A stretch of DNA of 64,000 nucleotides, from NCBI RefSeq assembly GCF_004310295.1, contig NZ_SISB01000007.1, forward strand, positions 1 to 64,000, written 5' to 3'. Positions 31,887 through 42,882 of this stretch are shown here, piece by piece (positions within the stretch are counted from its first letter, which is position 1; each line of letters begins with the position of its first letter). The position numbers and the translations under genes were made by a program. The notes below the pieces were generated by a model that was given only the letters and a program-made list of their open reading frames with translations, was not told where the DNA came from and made no database searches. Origin of the DNA: Pseudomonas sp. BGI-2. Lineage in GTDB: Bacteria > Pseudomonadota > Gammaproteobacteria > Pseudomonadales > Pseudomonadaceae.

Positions 31887-32867
31887 TCAGCCGCGCTCGG
31901 ACGGCACCGACGACAATTCAAATGGACTGCTGCTGCGCCGCTGGTTGCGATCTTCCCGCGGCGTGGCGCCGAAGAAGTTGCGGTAGGCGCTGGAGAAATG
32001 CGGCCCCGAGGAGAAGCCACACGACAGGCCGATCTGGATGATCGACTTGCTGGTTTGCATCAACATCTGCCGGGCCTTGTTCAGGCGCAGTTCCAGGTAG
32101 TACTGGCTCGGCACTCGGTTGAGGTATTGCTTGAAGATCCGCTCCAGCTGTCGACGGGATACGCACACGTGCTGGGCGATTTCGTCGGTGGTCAGCGGCT
32201 CTTCGATGTTGGCTTCCATCAGCAACACCGCTTGGGTGAGCTTCGGATGGCTGGAGCCCAGGCGGTTCTGCAACGGAATGCGTTGACGTTCGCCGCCCTC
32301 ACGGATGCGCTCGACCACCAGTTCTTCCGACACAGCGCCGGCCAGTTCGGCACCGTGATCACGGGCCAGCACCGCCAGCAACAGATCGAGTACCGACAGG
32401 CCGCCGCACGCGGTCAGGCGATCGCGATCCCAATCGAACAGATGGCTGGTGGCGATGACTTTCGGGAAGCGCTCGGCGAAATCGTCCTGCCAACGCCAAT
32501 GCACGGCAGCGCGGTAACCGTCGAGCAAACCCAATTGCGCCAACGGGTAGACACCGGCGGACAAAGCACCGATCACACAACCGGCTCGCACCAGCTGCTT
32601 CAGCGAACTGCTGAGCGCCGGCGCGAGGGTGGTCGGCGGCTCATCGGCGAGCAGAAACAGCTTCTGGAAGTTTTCGAGCTTGCCGGCCCACGGCTCACCC
32701 GGCAATTGCCAGGCGCCTTCGGTCGGCGGTTCGGCCTGCAAAAACGACAGTTCGTAGACAACGTCCGGATGCACACGCTGGGCAACACGCAAGGCCTCCT
32801 CAGCCAGCGCAAGCGTCAGTGCTTTAGTGCTGGGCCAAATCAGGAAACCAATTCGATGGGCAGTCAT
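31887..32867 (-). CDS. argR: Arginine-responsive AraC-family regulator ArgR
   Basis: A 326-residue regulator with an N-terminal GATase1-like (DJ-1/PfpI) sensing domain (about residues 1-190) and a C-terminal AraC double helix-turn-helix (about 215-315: TTDEIAQHVCVSRRQLERIFKQ and the second helix pair around IIQIGLSCGF). The sequence start MTAHRIGFLIWPSTKALTLA matches ArgR of P. aeruginosa; a TTG three codons earlier is also possible. ArgR activates aru and aot with arginine and represses arginine synthesis. It is separated from aotP by a 248-bp gap with a REPIN. Confidence 0.95.
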   Translation of the reverse strand: MTAHRIGFLIWPSTKALTLALAEEALRVAQRVHPDVVYELSFLQAEPPTEGAWQLPGEPWAGKLENFQKLFLLADEPPTTLAPALSSSLKQLVRAGCVIGALSAGVYPLAQLGLLDGYRAAVHWRWQDDFAERFPKVIATSHLFDWDRDRLTACGGLSVLDLLLAVLARDHGAELAGAVSEELVVERIREGGERQRIPLQNRLGSSHPKLTQAVLLMEANIEEPLTTDEIAQHVCVSRRQLERIFKQYLNRVPSQYYLELRLNKARQMLMQTSKSIIQIGLSCGFSSGPHFSSAYRNFFGATPREDRNQRRSSSPFELSSVPSERG

Positions 32868-32956
32868 GGCGGGCAATCCGAAACGAAAACAGTGATGAAG
32901 GCATGGGCCAATGCTAGCCCGTAAATGAACACAAATCTCAAAACCAGCAGAGATCC

Positions 32957-33055
32957 CCTGTAGGAGCGAGGCTTGCCCGCGAAAGCGGTGGTTCAGACAG
33001 CAATGATGTTGACTGAACCACCGCTTTCGCGGGCAAGCCTCGCTCCTACAGGGGG
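32957..33055. repeat. REPIN between aotP and argR
   Basis: CCCCTGTAGGAGCGAGGCTT and its inverse flank a loop; the pairing continues inward through GCGGTGGTTCAG/CTGAACCACCGC, giving a very long, nearly perfect hairpin of about 45 bp. Confidence 0.93.
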
Positions 33056-33115
33056 TCGGGGCCAGCCTTTAGCTTGCGAAGCATGCACTATCCCGGTGCG
33101 CAACGGGAGTTCGGT

Positions 33116-33880
33116 TTACTTCAGGCTGCCCGAGAGGAATTGTTGCAAACGTTCAGACTGTGGATTGACCAGCACCTCACGCGGGTTGCCGCTTTCTTCG
33201 ACGACACCTTTGTGCAGGAACACCAGCTGGTTCGACACTTCACGGGCGAAGCCCATTTCGTGCGTGACCACCACCATGGTCCGGCCTTCCAGCGCCAGGG
33301 ACTGCATGACTTTCAGCACGTCGCCGACCAGTTCCGGGTCGAGCGCCGAGGTCGGTTCGTCGAACAGCATCACCTCAGGTTCCATCGCCAGCGCACGGGC
33401 AATCGCGACACGCTGTTGTTCGCCGCCGGACATGTGGCCCGGGTAAGCATCTTTACGATGAGCCACGCCGACCTTGTTCAGGTAGTGCTCGGCCTTCTCG
33501 CGGGCTTCGGCCTTGGACATGCCGAGTACGTGGACCGGCGCTTCCATGATGTTTTCCAGCGCGGTCATGTGCGACCACAGGTTGAAATGCTGGAACACCA
33601 TCGACAGGCGCGAACGCATGCGTTGCAGCTGTTTCGGGTCGGCCGCCTTCAGCGCGCCGTCCTTGTTGGCGACCAGCTTCAACTCTTCGTTGTTGAGCAG
33701 AATCTTGCCCGCGTGTGGCTGCTCCAGCAGATTGATGCAGCGCAGGAAAGTACTTTTGCCGGAGCCACTGGAGCCGATGATGCTGATCACATCGCCAGCC
33801 GCCGCTTTCAGGGACACGCCCTTGAGCACTTCGTGACTGCCATAGCGTTTATGCAGGTCTTGGACTTCAAGTTTGTACAT
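33116..33880 (-). CDS. aotP: Arginine/ornithine ABC transporter ATP-binding protein AotP
   Basis: A 254-residue ATPase of the polar amino-acid (HisP-type) ABC family. Walker [10 protein letters not shown] (about residues 37-45), Q-loop in VFQHFNLW, signature [15 protein letters not shown] and Walker [13 protein letters not shown] are all present. ATG 33880 was chosen over a frame start five codons upstream because the family begins [14 protein letters not shown]. It powers uptake with AotJ, AotQ and AotM, and is separated from the permeases by an aspartoacylase-like gene. Confidence 0.95.
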   Translation of the reverse strand: MYKLEVQDLHKRYGSHEVLKGVSLKAAAGDVISIIGSSGSGKSTFLRCINLLEQPHAGKILLNNEELKLVANKDGALKAADPKQLQRMRSRLSMVFQHFNLWSHMTALENIMEAPVHVLGMSKAEAREKAEHYLNKVGVAHRKDAYPGHMSGGEQQRVAIARALAMEPEVMLFDEPTSALDPELVGDVLKVMQSLALEGRTMVVVTHEMGFAREVSNQLVFLHKGVVEESGNPREVLVNPQSERLQQFLSGSLK

Positions 33881-33907
33881 GCGGTCGGTTCTCACAAAAA
33901 CAGTCAG

Positions 33908-35032
33908 TCAGTCGTTGAGCAAGCGCCCGTGACGCAGCGCTTCGCGCCCCGCCACCTTGGCCAGCCAGAAACCGGGTTGGGCATAACGCAGCCGTTCAAT
34001 GGCAAACAGCACCCCGGACGTACCAGCACACACCGTGCTGACCCGATCCGATAACGGATCGATCACTTCGAAAATCTCGTCGCCGGCTTCGATCCATTCA
34101 CCGGGTTTACGCAAATAACTGATCACGCCAGGGTGCGGCGCGAACAGCAATTCAGTGCCTTCGAATGGCAGGCCTTCGCACGCGTCCTGGGCAGGTTTTG
34201 GCCATTCGCCGCTGATCAAGCCTTGTTCGGCGAGGAACGCCAGAATGCCTTCGGCGTAAGCACAGGCTTCGGCGCGACCGGTATCGGCCTGACCACCTAA
34301 TTCAATAGTAGTCGCCAGGCAGGCCAGGGGAATCTGCGCATCAGGAAACAGACGCGACAGTCGCAACCACGGCAGCGAACAGGCTTCGTCAAAGGAGCTG
34401 CCGCCGGAATCTTCCGCCAGCAGACCCACTTTCACATTCAGGTGCGCGGCGAGCGAACGCCACTGCGGCCAGTGCTGCGGCAAGGCGTACATGTGCAGCG
34501 CCGCTTCGCAATCGCAGTGCAGATCCAGGACGACATCGGCGGTGCAGGCATGGCTGAGCAAAATGCGCTGCATGCCTTGCAACTGACTCGCAGCCGGCGG
34601 CAACGCGGCCAGCGCATCGCTCATGGCCTGACGGATCAGCTGAATATTGGCGTGAGTATCATCGCCCAGGCGCCCTTCCAGCGCTGCGGCCACTGGCGCG
34701 CTCAGTTCGACGAAATCACGGTTGAAGTTCTTGCCGCTGCCCGCTTCGAAACGACCTTGATGGCTGCCCTGAAGCAATTGACCCAAGCCCAGCGGATTGG
34801 CCACCGGCACCAGTTCGATCACACCGTTCAGCAAGCCTTGGGCTTCGAGTTCGGTCAGGCGCTTTTTCAGCTCCCAGGCCGTGCGCATGCCCGGCAATTC
34901 ATCGGCGTGCAGGCTGGCCTGGATGTAAGCCTTGCGCCCGCCACTGCGCTCCCTATTGCCGAAACAGAACACCGAAATCTGGCGTTCGCTGCCCAGGTGG
35001 CTCCACGGCAATGAATGATCGATGCGTTCCAT
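33908..35032 (-). CDS. Succinylglutamate desuccinylase/aspartoacylase family protein
   Basis: A 374-residue zinc hydrolase of the AstE/aspartoacylase fold. Zinc ligands are in SLHADELPGMR (His-x2-Glu) and VLDLHCDCEAALHMY (His). It sits inside the arginine-uptake operon between aotM (1 bp gap) and aotP (27 bp), at the place of PA0891. A deacylase acting on an arginine-related acyl amino acid is a plausible but unproven role. The C-terminal region has a beta-barrel domain (GEWIEAGDEIFEVIDPL) seen in related proteins. Confidence 0.88.
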   Translation of the reverse strand: MERIDHSLPWSHLGSERQISVFCFGNRERSGGRKAYIQASLHADELPGMRTAWELKKRLTELEAQGLLNGVIELVPVANPLGLGQLLQGSHQGRFEAGSGKNFNRDFVELSAPVAAALEGRLGDDTHANIQLIRQAMSDALAALPPAASQLQGMQRILLSHACTADVVLDLHCDCEAALHMYALPQHWPQWRSLAAHLNVKVGLLAEDSGGSSFDEACSLPWLRLSRLFPDAQIPLACLATTIELGGQADTGRAEACAYAEGILAFLAEQGLISGEWPKPAQDACEGLPFEGTELLFAPHPGVISYLRKPGEWIEAGDEIFEVIDPLSDRVSTVCAGTSGVLFAIERLRYAQPGFWLAKVAGREALRHGRLLND

Positions 35033-35033
35033 A

Positions 35034-35732
35034 TCAGTGCTTCCGCGGGGCCAGATAGCCCAGCCAGCGGCGCTCGGCCAGTTTGAACAGCTTCACCAGA
35101 ATGAAGGTCAGGCACAGGTAGAACACACCCGCCGTGATGTACGCCTCGAACGGCAAGTAGAACTGAGCGTTGACCGTACGCGCGGCACCGGTGATGTCGA
35201 TCAGGGTCACGATGGACGCCAGACTGGTGGTCTGCAGCATCATGATCACTTCGTTGCTGTACTGCGGCAGCGCCCGACGCAGGGCCGACGGCAGCAGGAT
35301 GCGCTGGTACATTTTGTAGCGCGACATGCCCATCGCCTTGGCGGCTTCGATCTCGCCGTTCGGTGTAGCCCGCAAGCTGCCGGCGATGATTTCCGCGGTG
35401 TAGGCGCTGGTGTTGATCGCGAAGGCCAGGCACGCACAGAACGTCGCGCTGGACAGCCACGGCCAAAAGACGCTTTCACGCACCGCTTCGAACTGCGCCA
35501 GACCGTAGTAGATCAAAAACAGCTGCACCAGCATCGGCGTGCCGCGGATCACGTAGGTGAAGAGCCAAGCCGTCAAATTGACGACTGCATTCTTGGAGAC
35601 GCGCATCAAACCCAGCGGCAAGGCGCACAGCAGGCCGAAAAACAGCGACAGCGCGAGCAATTTGAGGGTGGTCAGCAAACCGCCGAAGTACAGCGGCAAG
35701 GCCTCCCAAATGACGTTGTAGTCGAAGATCAT
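35034..35732 (-). CDS. aotM: Arginine/ornithine ABC transporter permease AotM
   Basis: A 232-residue HisM-type permease with about five transmembrane helices. The cytoplasmic EAA loop (SLRATPNGEIEAAKAMGMSR) contacts the ATPase. It overlaps aotQ by 4 bp (ATGA), so the two permease halves are made together. Its stop is 1 bp from the aspartoacylase-like gene. Confidence 0.94.
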   Translation of the reverse strand: MIFDYNVIWEALPLYFGGLLTTLKLLALSLFFGLLCALPLGLMRVSKNAVVNLTAWLFTYVIRGTPMLVQLFLIYYGLAQFEAVRESVFWPWLSSATFCACLAFAINTSAYTAEIIAGSLRATPNGEIEAAKAMGMSRYKMYQRILLPSALRRALPQYSNEVIMMLQTTSLASIVTLIDITGAARTVNAQFYLPFEAYITAGVFYLCLTFILVKLFKLAERRWLGYLAPRKH

Positions 35733-36418
35733 AGATCAGCCGCCCTTACGCCTACCGAGTAGCGCTTCTCAAGGTGACGCAATGCCAGCAACGAGACACT
35801 GGTGATGACCAGGTACATCGCCGCCACTGCGAGGAAGAAGGTGAAAGGCTCGCGGGTAGCATCTGCCGCCTGCTTGGCCTTGAACATCATGTCTTGCAGA
35901 CCCACCACCGAAATCAGCGCGGTGGCCTTGGTCAGTACCAGCCAATTGTTGGTGAAACCCGGAATCGCCAGGCGAATCATCTGCGGCACCAACACCCGGA
36001 AGAACACTTGAAAACTGCTCATGCCGTACGCCATGCCGGCTTCTGCCTGACCTTTCGGGATTGCCATGAAGGCGCCACGGAAGGTTTCCGACAGGTACGC
36101 ACCGAAGATGAAGCCCAGGGTGCCGATACCGGCGGCCAACGGGTTCAGGTCGATGTAGTCGTCAAAACCGAGCAGCGGCGCGACACGGTTGAGCAGGTCC
36201 TGACCGCCGTAGAAAATCAGCAGAATCAGCACCAGGTCGGGAATACCGCGGATCACCGTGGAATACAGGTCGCCCAGCCAGGCCAGCCAGCGAATCGGGG
36301 ACAGACGCAGCGCGACGCCGATCAGACCCAGAAAAATGGCCAAGACCATGGACGACAAGGCGAGCTGAAGCGTCAGCCATGCGCCATCGAGGATGACAGC
36401 CCCGTAGCCTTTCAACAT
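35729..36418 (-). CDS. aotQ: Arginine/ornithine ABC transporter permease AotQ
   Basis: A 229-residue HisQ-type permease with five predicted transmembrane helices and an EAA loop (GAFMAIPKGQAEAGMAYGMS). It forms the membrane channel with AotM. It lies 90 bp after aotJ, with a terminator-like hairpin in the gap that should lower its expression below that of the binding protein. Confidence 0.94.
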   Translation of the reverse strand: MLKGYGAVILDGAWLTLQLALSSMVLAIFLGLIGVALRLSPIRWLAWLGDLYSTVIRGIPDLVLILLIFYGGQDLLNRVAPLLGFDDYIDLNPLAAGIGTLGFIFGAYLSETFRGAFMAIPKGQAEAGMAYGMSSFQVFFRVLVPQMIRLAIPGFTNNWLVLTKATALISVVGLQDMMFKAKQAADATREPFTFFLAVAAMYLVITSVSLLALRHLEKRYSVGVRAADL

Positions 36419-36447
36419 GATTCAGGTCCTCGAAAGTTGGGATGAAA

Positions 36448-36488
36448 AAATGGCGCAAACCTCAGAGATCCTGTTGCTTGCGCCATTT
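36448..36488 (-). terminator. Attenuating hairpin between aotJ and aotQ
   Basis: AAATGGCGCAA (36448-36458) and TTGCGCCATTT (36478-36488) form a perfect 11-bp stem; on the minus strand it runs into TTTTTT. Such partial terminators after a binding-protein gene keep the periplasmic component in excess over the permeases. Confidence 0.75.
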
Positions 36489-36508
36489 CGGACTTGTCGC
36501 CGGGACTG

Positions 36509-37282
36509 TTACTTGCCGTAGATATCGAAGGCGAAGTATTTGTCCTGGATTTGCTTGTACTTGCCGTTCTCGCGAATGGCAGTGATCGCGGTGTTGATCT
36601 TGTCTTTCAGCGCGTCACCCTTGCGAACCGCGATACCCACGCCGTCGCCGAAGTATTTGACGTCGGTGAAGGCCGGGCCAACGAAGGCGAAACCTTTGCC
36701 GGCGTCGGTTTTCAGGAAACCGTCATCCAGCAGCGTAGCGTCTGCCACGGTGCCGTCGAGGCGGCCAGCGGCCACGTCGAGGTAAATTTCGTTCTGCGAA
36801 CCGTACGGCTTGATCTCGGCACCCAGCGGGGCCAGGACTTCGCGGGCGAAACGCTCGTGGATCGAACCACGTTGCACGCCGATGTTCTTGCCCTTCAGTT
36901 CAGCCAGGCCTTCGCTGACTTGAGTGCCCGCCTTCATGACCAGGCGTGCCGGGGTGTTGTAGTACTTGTTGGTGAAGTCCACGGACTTCTTGCGGTCTTC
37001 AGTGATCGACATGGACGACAGGATCGCGTCGATCTTGCGCACTTTAAGCGCCGGGATCAGACCGTCGAACTCTTGCTCGACCCACACGCACTTGACCTTC
37101 ATCTCTTCGCACAGGGCGTTGCCGATGTCGTAGTCGAAACCAACGATGCTGCCGTCCGGTGCTTTGGAAGCAAACGGAGGGTAAGCCGCTTCGATACCAA
37201 TTTTCAGAGGCTTTTCATCGGCGAAGGTTGGCAGGGACAGCACGGACAGTGCCAGGGCGCCGATCAGCACGAGTTTCTTCAT
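36509..37282 (-). CDS. aotJ: Arginine/ornithine periplasmic binding protein AotJ
   Basis: A 257-residue solute-binding protein of family 3. The signal peptide is residues 1-21 ([21 protein letters not shown]). The mature part begins with [20 protein letters not shown] and carries the family signature [17 protein letters not shown] 37282 was chosen because it starts the signal peptide; the open frame continues 25 codons upstream. It is the first gene of the aot operon and captures arginine and ornithine in the periplasm. Confidence 0.95.
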   Translation of the reverse strand: MKKLVLIGALALSVLSLPTFADEKPLKIGIEAAYPPFASKAPDGSIVGFDYDIGNALCEEMKVKCVWVEQEFDGLIPALKVRKIDAILSSMSITEDRKKSVDFTNKYYNTPARLVMKAGTQVSEGLAELKGKNIGVQRGSIHERFAREVLAPLGAEIKPYGSQNEIYLDVAAGRLDGTVADATLLDDGFLKTDAGKGFAFVGPAFTDVKYFGDGVGIAVRKGDALKDKINTAITAIRENGKYKQIQDKYFAFDIYGK

Positions 37283-37792
37283 GTTGGGACTCCATCGGTA
37301 AAGGGCTAAAACGGCAGAGTGAGCGACAGCCCAATATGCGAATGAGTGGAACCGCAAAGCGATGCTGCGTCGTAGGAACCGCGCGCTTTTTTCAACGCGA
37401 GCAACAACGAGCGAGTGATCGGCATTCTAACGACAGGCCCGAAGCCGATATTTCTTCAATGCGACAACTAATTACAGAAGCACCGAGAAAGCCGCTTTAG
37501 CGCGTTGACAGCCTTGCAAATTCATGCAAGAGCAAAAGACAGTGAACCGATCTATGTTGCAAATTGCGGGCCTATTATTGGCAAACCCTTCTAATCCGGC
37601 AAGCACAGCGTTATGTCTTATTTTTTACAGGGGTCGGAGAGGCCCGGGAATGGGGCTATGCGTTTCCCAATGCCCCGTATCGGGATGGGCGGTTACACAT
37701 TCAGTTACTTGAATGGGGGCGGGTAACAGTGGGAATTGGCCTACGGAAGAAGCCGATAATTATTGGGCGTTGTTTATGGGGTGTCTGACAGT
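37283..37792. promoter_or_regulatory. aotJ upstream region with an ArgR half-site
   Basis: About 510 bp without a convincing gene. On the minus strand TGTCGC-N8-AA (37466-37451) matches the ArgR half-site, 170 bp before the aotJ start. A few short frames (such as 37564-37788) have no family resemblance or ribosome site. Confidence 0.5.
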
Positions 37793-37892
37793 TCGCCTTC
37801 GCGGGCAAGCCTCGCTCCTACGGATTGAGTCGATCAAATAATTTGTGAACAACACCAAAACCTGTAGGAGCGAGGCTTGCCCGCGAAGAGGC
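37793..37892. repeat. REPIN downstream of acsA
   Basis: TTCGCGGGCAAGCCTCGCTC and CTGTAGGAGCGAGGCTTGCC are inverted around a 40-bp spacer, with arms facing as in the 21615 copy. The left copy has CTACGG instead of CTACAG. Confidence 0.9.
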
Positions 37893-37923
37893 CAGCACTG
37901 CCCACACAAAAACATCAGGCAAC

Positions 37924-37958
37924 AAAAAGCCCCTCCAGGCTCAACACCTGATGGGGCT
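37924..37958 (-). terminator. Intrinsic terminator of acsA
   Basis: On the minus strand AGCCCC-AT-CAGG-loop-CCTG-GA-GGGGCT is followed by TTTTTG, about 20 bp after the acsA stop. Confidence 0.85.
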
Positions 37959-37978
37959 TCGATGACGCCGAACGCGAA

Positions 37979-39934
<1,956 letters not shown>

Positions 39935-40352
39935 CTTTCTTACCTCGGTGGAATAGTTGTTTTTGTATGACCCCAGTTGTAGCCGGGCCGGGCCTATAGA
40001 ACCATTCGACGATGGTAGTAACAAGCCCCTACAAATTATCGTGATAAGCCTGGAATACGCCGTCTAAACGTACGCAACCCCCTGTAGGAGCGAGCGGTGC
40101 GGCGATCCGACTTGACCGCGAAGAACGATAACGCGGTCCACCCGAAAAACCACGTCGTCAAAACCGCAAACAAACGGTTAACACAACCTTATTCGGTGAT
40201 TGTTACAGAATCTGTCAAAGGTGTTTATCAAAAGCCCACCTATATGAATGCAGACCCCACGCCTAAAATCCGTCTCGCCAACAAGGCAACGTGATTAACC
40301 AAGTTACAGCCCCCACGAAGGGCGTTAATCCAAAACTTTTAATCAAGCTCCA
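39935..40352. other. acsA / DUF2790 intergenic stretch with a single REP arm
   Basis: No gene is seen between acsA and the DUF2790 gene. A lone REP copy lies at 40081-40139: GTAGGAGCGAGCGGTGCGGC with the insert-type arm and the AAGAACGATAACGCGGTC tail seen again in the 61746 and 63576 REPINs. A frame at 40097-40294 runs through it and is considered chance. Confidence 0.6.
40081..40139 (+). repeat. Solo REP element, insert-type arm
   Basis: One unpaired arm, GTAGGAGCGAG followed by CGGTGCGGCGATCCGA and CTTGACCGCGAAG (common form CTTGCCCGCG), then AAGAACGATAACGCGGTC. Likely a half-REPIN left after loss of the partner. Confidence 0.8.
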
Positions 40353-40377
40353 CACGCAACCCCGAAAAGGTTGCGTG
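40353..40377 (+). promoter_or_regulatory. Leader hairpin before the DUF2790 gene
   Basis: CACGCAACC (40353-40361) and GGTTGCGTG (40369-40377) pair perfectly over 9 bp around CCGAAAA, 32 bp before the start codon. No T-run follows. It may shape the 5' end of the mRNA or mark an operator. Confidence 0.5.
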
Positions 40378-40409
40378 ACCCCATTCGACCTCTAAAAGGT
40401 AAATCTGAA

Positions 40410-40673
40410 ATGAAAGCTTTATTAGTTCTGGCCCTCTCCAGCCTGTGCGCAACCGCCATGGCAGACGAGGTCCCGACTGATGTCGCACAGCAAAAACCAG
40501 CCATCGAGGAATACACTTACTCCACTCACCTGGACATCGCCAAAGTTATCTCCATGAGTGAAGTCCCTAATGTGTGCGAAGTTGTTCCGGTGAAAATGGA
40601 ATACGACGACTCCCAAGGTCAACGCCACATCCTGCGCTACAGCATCATGGGTAACGGCTGCACCAATGGCTGA
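40410..40673 (+). CDS. Exported DUF2790 protein
   Basis: An 87-residue protein with a signal peptide (MKALLVLALSSLCATAMA). The mature part ends with the DUF2790 signature CEVVPVKMEYDDSQGQRHIL and GNGC; the two Cys probably form a disulfide. The family is nearly confined to Pseudomonas, often as several paralogues, some responding to metals or phosphate; no biochemical role is known. ATG 40410 begins the signal peptide. A GC-rich hairpin (40726-40745) lies downstream. Confidence 0.85.
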   Translation: MKALLVLALSSLCATAMADEVPTDVAQQKPAIEEYTYSTHLDIAKVISMSEVPNVCEVVPVKMEYDDSQGQRHILRYSIMGNGCTNG

Positions 40674-41212
40674 TCGAGACTGCACCGAGTCAGCCCCTTT
40701 CAGCTGATCGCTGATGGTCGATTCCAGCCCGGCTTCGGTCGGGCTCAGTTGTGTTTTGAAGCGGCGAAATCCCTTGCAAACCACAAGATGTAGTGAAAAA
40801 CGCCGTTTTTGGCTGTTTTTTGAACAAATTTGATTCAGCGTCAAAATTAACGAAAAAAAATCTGTACCGGCCAAAGCCCTGTAATCCCTCGGTTTGCTCC
40901 AAAAACCATCACTTTCGGCCACTCCATGAGCCGATTCGCCGCACCACGCCGGCAAAAATTTCCTTATAATGCGGCCTTAAACGGGCCTGCAATATTCCCT
41001 TACAGGAACGAAAGCCAGTCTGAAGCCCCGCAGAAGCGTTTGTCGCTCACTGCGCCCATCAGTGGCTCTCAGAACCCCGTACAAAATTATGTTTATTTGC
41101 CTGCGTGTACCGCTGCAAAAAACGCTATCCAACGCGGCCAGTACGGCCGTGTGAAAAACAACCAATCAGTTTTCACACGGGCAACTGGCCCTCACGCAGG
41201 AGACGACACGTC
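40674..41212 (+). promoter_or_regulatory. nrdB upstream region with promoter and leader stem-loop
   Basis: About 540 bp without a gene. AGCCCG-GCTTCGGT-CGGGCT (40726-40745) may end the DUF2790 transcript. A perfect TATAAT lies at 40965-40970 without a clear -35. The leader then carries a two-part stem: GGCCAG (41136-41141)/CTGGCC (41185-41190) outside CCGTGTGAAAA (41147-41157)/TTTTCACACGG (41170-41180), ending 22 bp before the nrdB ATG. There is no T-run after it. Confidence 0.6.
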
Positions 41213-42463
41213 ATGCTGAGCTGGGACGAATTCGACAAAGAAGACAGCGGCGAGACCGTGGTAAAAGGCGCCAACGCCGGCCACGCGACTGAAGCCAACA
41301 TGGACCGACTCGACACCGCTGGTGGTGTCGCCGCTCAAGAAGCTCGCGCCGTTACCGCGAACGACTCTGCCGCAATCGCCCGTGCCAAAGCTGCCCTGGA
41401 CAACCTCGACATCGCCGAAGGCCTCGCCGAACTCGAAGGCGCCTCCGCCCGCGTCGCCGTCGACGAAAAGCGCATGATCAACTGCCGCGCCGACCTCAAC
41501 CAACTCGTACCGTTCAAGTACGACTGGGCCTGGCAGAAATACCTGGACGGCTGCGCAAACCACTGGATGCCGCAAGAAGTCAACATGACCGCCGACATCG
41601 CCCTCTGGAAAGACCCGGAAGGCCTGACCGACGACGAACGCCGCATCGTGATGCGCAACCTCGGCTTCTTCTCCACCGCCGACTCCCTGGTTGCCAACAA
41701 CCTGGTCCTGGCCGTGTACCGCCTGATCACCAACCCGGAATGCCGCCAGTACATCCTGCGCCAGGCCTTCGAAGAGGCGATCCACACCCACGCCTACCAG
41801 TACTGCATCGAATCGCTGGCCATGGATGAAGGCGAGATCTTCAACATGTACCACGAGATCCCATCGGTCGCGAAAAAAGCCACCTGGGGCCTCAAATACA
41901 CCCGCTCGATCTCCGATCCGAAGTTCGAAACCGGCACCGTTGAAACCGACAAAGAGTTGCTGCGCAACCTGATCGCCTACTACTGCGTTCTGGAAGGCAT
42001 CTTCTTCTACTGCGGCTTCACCCAAATCCTCTCCATGGGCCGCCGCAACAAAATGACCGGCGTCGCCGAGCAGTTCCAATACATCCTGCGCGATGAATCC
42101 ATGCACCTGAACTTCGGCATCGACGTGATCAACCAGATCAAAATCGAAAACCCACACTTGTGGGATGCCGAGATGAAGGAAGAAGCGAGCCAGATGATTC
42201 TGCAGGGGACTCAACTGGAGATTGAATACGCGCGGGACACCATGCCTCGTGGGGTGTTGGGGATGAATGCGGCGATGATGGAGGACTACCTGAAGTTCAT
42301 CGCGAATCGTCGTCTGTCGCAGATTGGGTTGAAGGAAGAGTATCCGGGGACTACGAATCCGTTCCCTTGGATGAGCGAGATTATGGACTTGAAGAAAGAG
42401 AAGAATTTCTTTGAGACTCGGGTTATCGAGTATCAGACTGGTGGGGCGTTGAGCTGGGATTGA
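41213..42463 (+). CDS. nrdB: Ribonucleotide reductase class Ia small subunit NrdB
   Basis: A 416-residue diiron-tyrosyl radical subunit. Metal ligands and the radical tyrosine are visible in [11 protein letters not shown] (Glu188, His191, Tyr195 by this numbering) and [11 protein letters not shown] 41213 follows CAGGAG; a longer open frame upstream crosses the leader stem-loop and was not used. NrdB supplies the radical for NrdA, which reduces NDPs to dNDPs. nrdA is not beside it in this window, so the partner must be encoded elsewhere. The 30-90 residue N-terminal stretch before the catalytic core is Ala/Glu-rich. A clear terminator follows. Confidence 0.94.
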   Translation: MLSWDEFDKEDSGETVVKGANAGHATEANMDRLDTAGGVAAQEARAVTANDSAAIARAKAALDNLDIAEGLAELEGASARVAVDEKRMINCRADLNQLVPFKYDWAWQKYLDGCANHWMPQEVNMTADIALWKDPEGLTDDERRIVMRNLGFFSTADSLVANNLVLAVYRLITNPECRQYILRQAFEEAIHTHAYQYCIESLAMDEGEIFNMYHEIPSVAKKATWGLKYTRSISDPKFETGTVETDKELLRNLIAYYCVLEGIFFYCGFTQILSMGRRNKMTGVAEQFQYILRDESMHLNFGIDVINQIKIENPHLWDAEMKEEASQMILQGTQLEIEYARDTMPRGVLGMNAAMMEDYLKFIANRRLSQIGLKEEYPGTTNPFPWMSEIMDLKKEKNFFETRVIEYQTGGALSWD

Positions 42464-42523
42464 TTCCTGGCGCTAGCCGCGATTTGACGATTACGAGTTA
42501 GAAATCGACAAATCGAAAACCTG

Positions 42524-42550
42524 AAAGCCCCGATTTTATCGGGGCTTTTT
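42524..42550 (+). terminator. Intrinsic terminator of nrdB
   Basis: AAAGCCCCGAT-TTT-ATCGGGGCTTT forms a perfect hairpin ending in a T-run, about 60 bp after the nrdB stop. Confidence 0.92.
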
Positions 42551-42825
42551 ATTGCCTGGAATAATCTTTAACCGACCCTACGCCACTTTATTAAAACTCC
42601 TACAGCACCCATATCCCTTTCCTGATTGATGCCCGGTTCATGCACCTCTAAGCTCAATGCAGGTGCCTAAGAAACGCCCAACGTAGAAGCAGAATTGTTC
42701 GCACAGATCCTCGGGATGTCGTTAAGACAAATCCGCGTTCCTGTGCAAATAAACTGCTCGTTGGGATTTCTTACATCCTCTACGTCGGGTTAAGGCATTC
42801 CCATTTATTCGTAGAGGTATTCGAT
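42551..42825 (+). promoter_or_regulatory. Structured leader ahead of the BRO gene
   Basis: Nested inverted repeats fill this stretch. TAAGAAACGCCCAACG (about 42668-42683) pairs with CGTTGGGATTTCTTA (about 42757-42771), with GCACAG/CTGTGC inside it. CCTCTACG (about 42777-42784) pairs with CGTAGAGG (about 42810-42817), and the right arm contains the AGAGG ribosome site of the leader peptide. It could be an mRNA leader or an independent small RNA of about 100 nt. No match to a known RNA family was recognised. Confidence 0.5.
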
Positions 42826-42882
42826 ATGCGCACACAAAAATCGCTCAGATCCTCCGTATCTGCGGAGCGCGATCATGCCTGA
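42826..42882 (+). CDS. Possible 18-residue leader peptide overlapping the BRO gene
   Basis: ATG 42826 (ribosome site AGAGG at the right spacing) opens MRTQKSLRSSVSAERDHA and stops at TGA 42880-42882, which is 8 bp inside the BRO gene that starts at 42875. This arrangement would couple translation of the two. A hairpin CTCCG-TATCTG-CGGAG (about 42852-42867) lies within it and covers the ribosome site of the BRO gene. Basic and Ser-rich; no homology was recognised. Confidence 0.45.
   Translation: MRTQKSLRSSVSAERDHA

Noticed and set aside
40097..40294. 65-codon frame after acsA
   Set aside because: It starts inside a REP element and shows no protein-like features.
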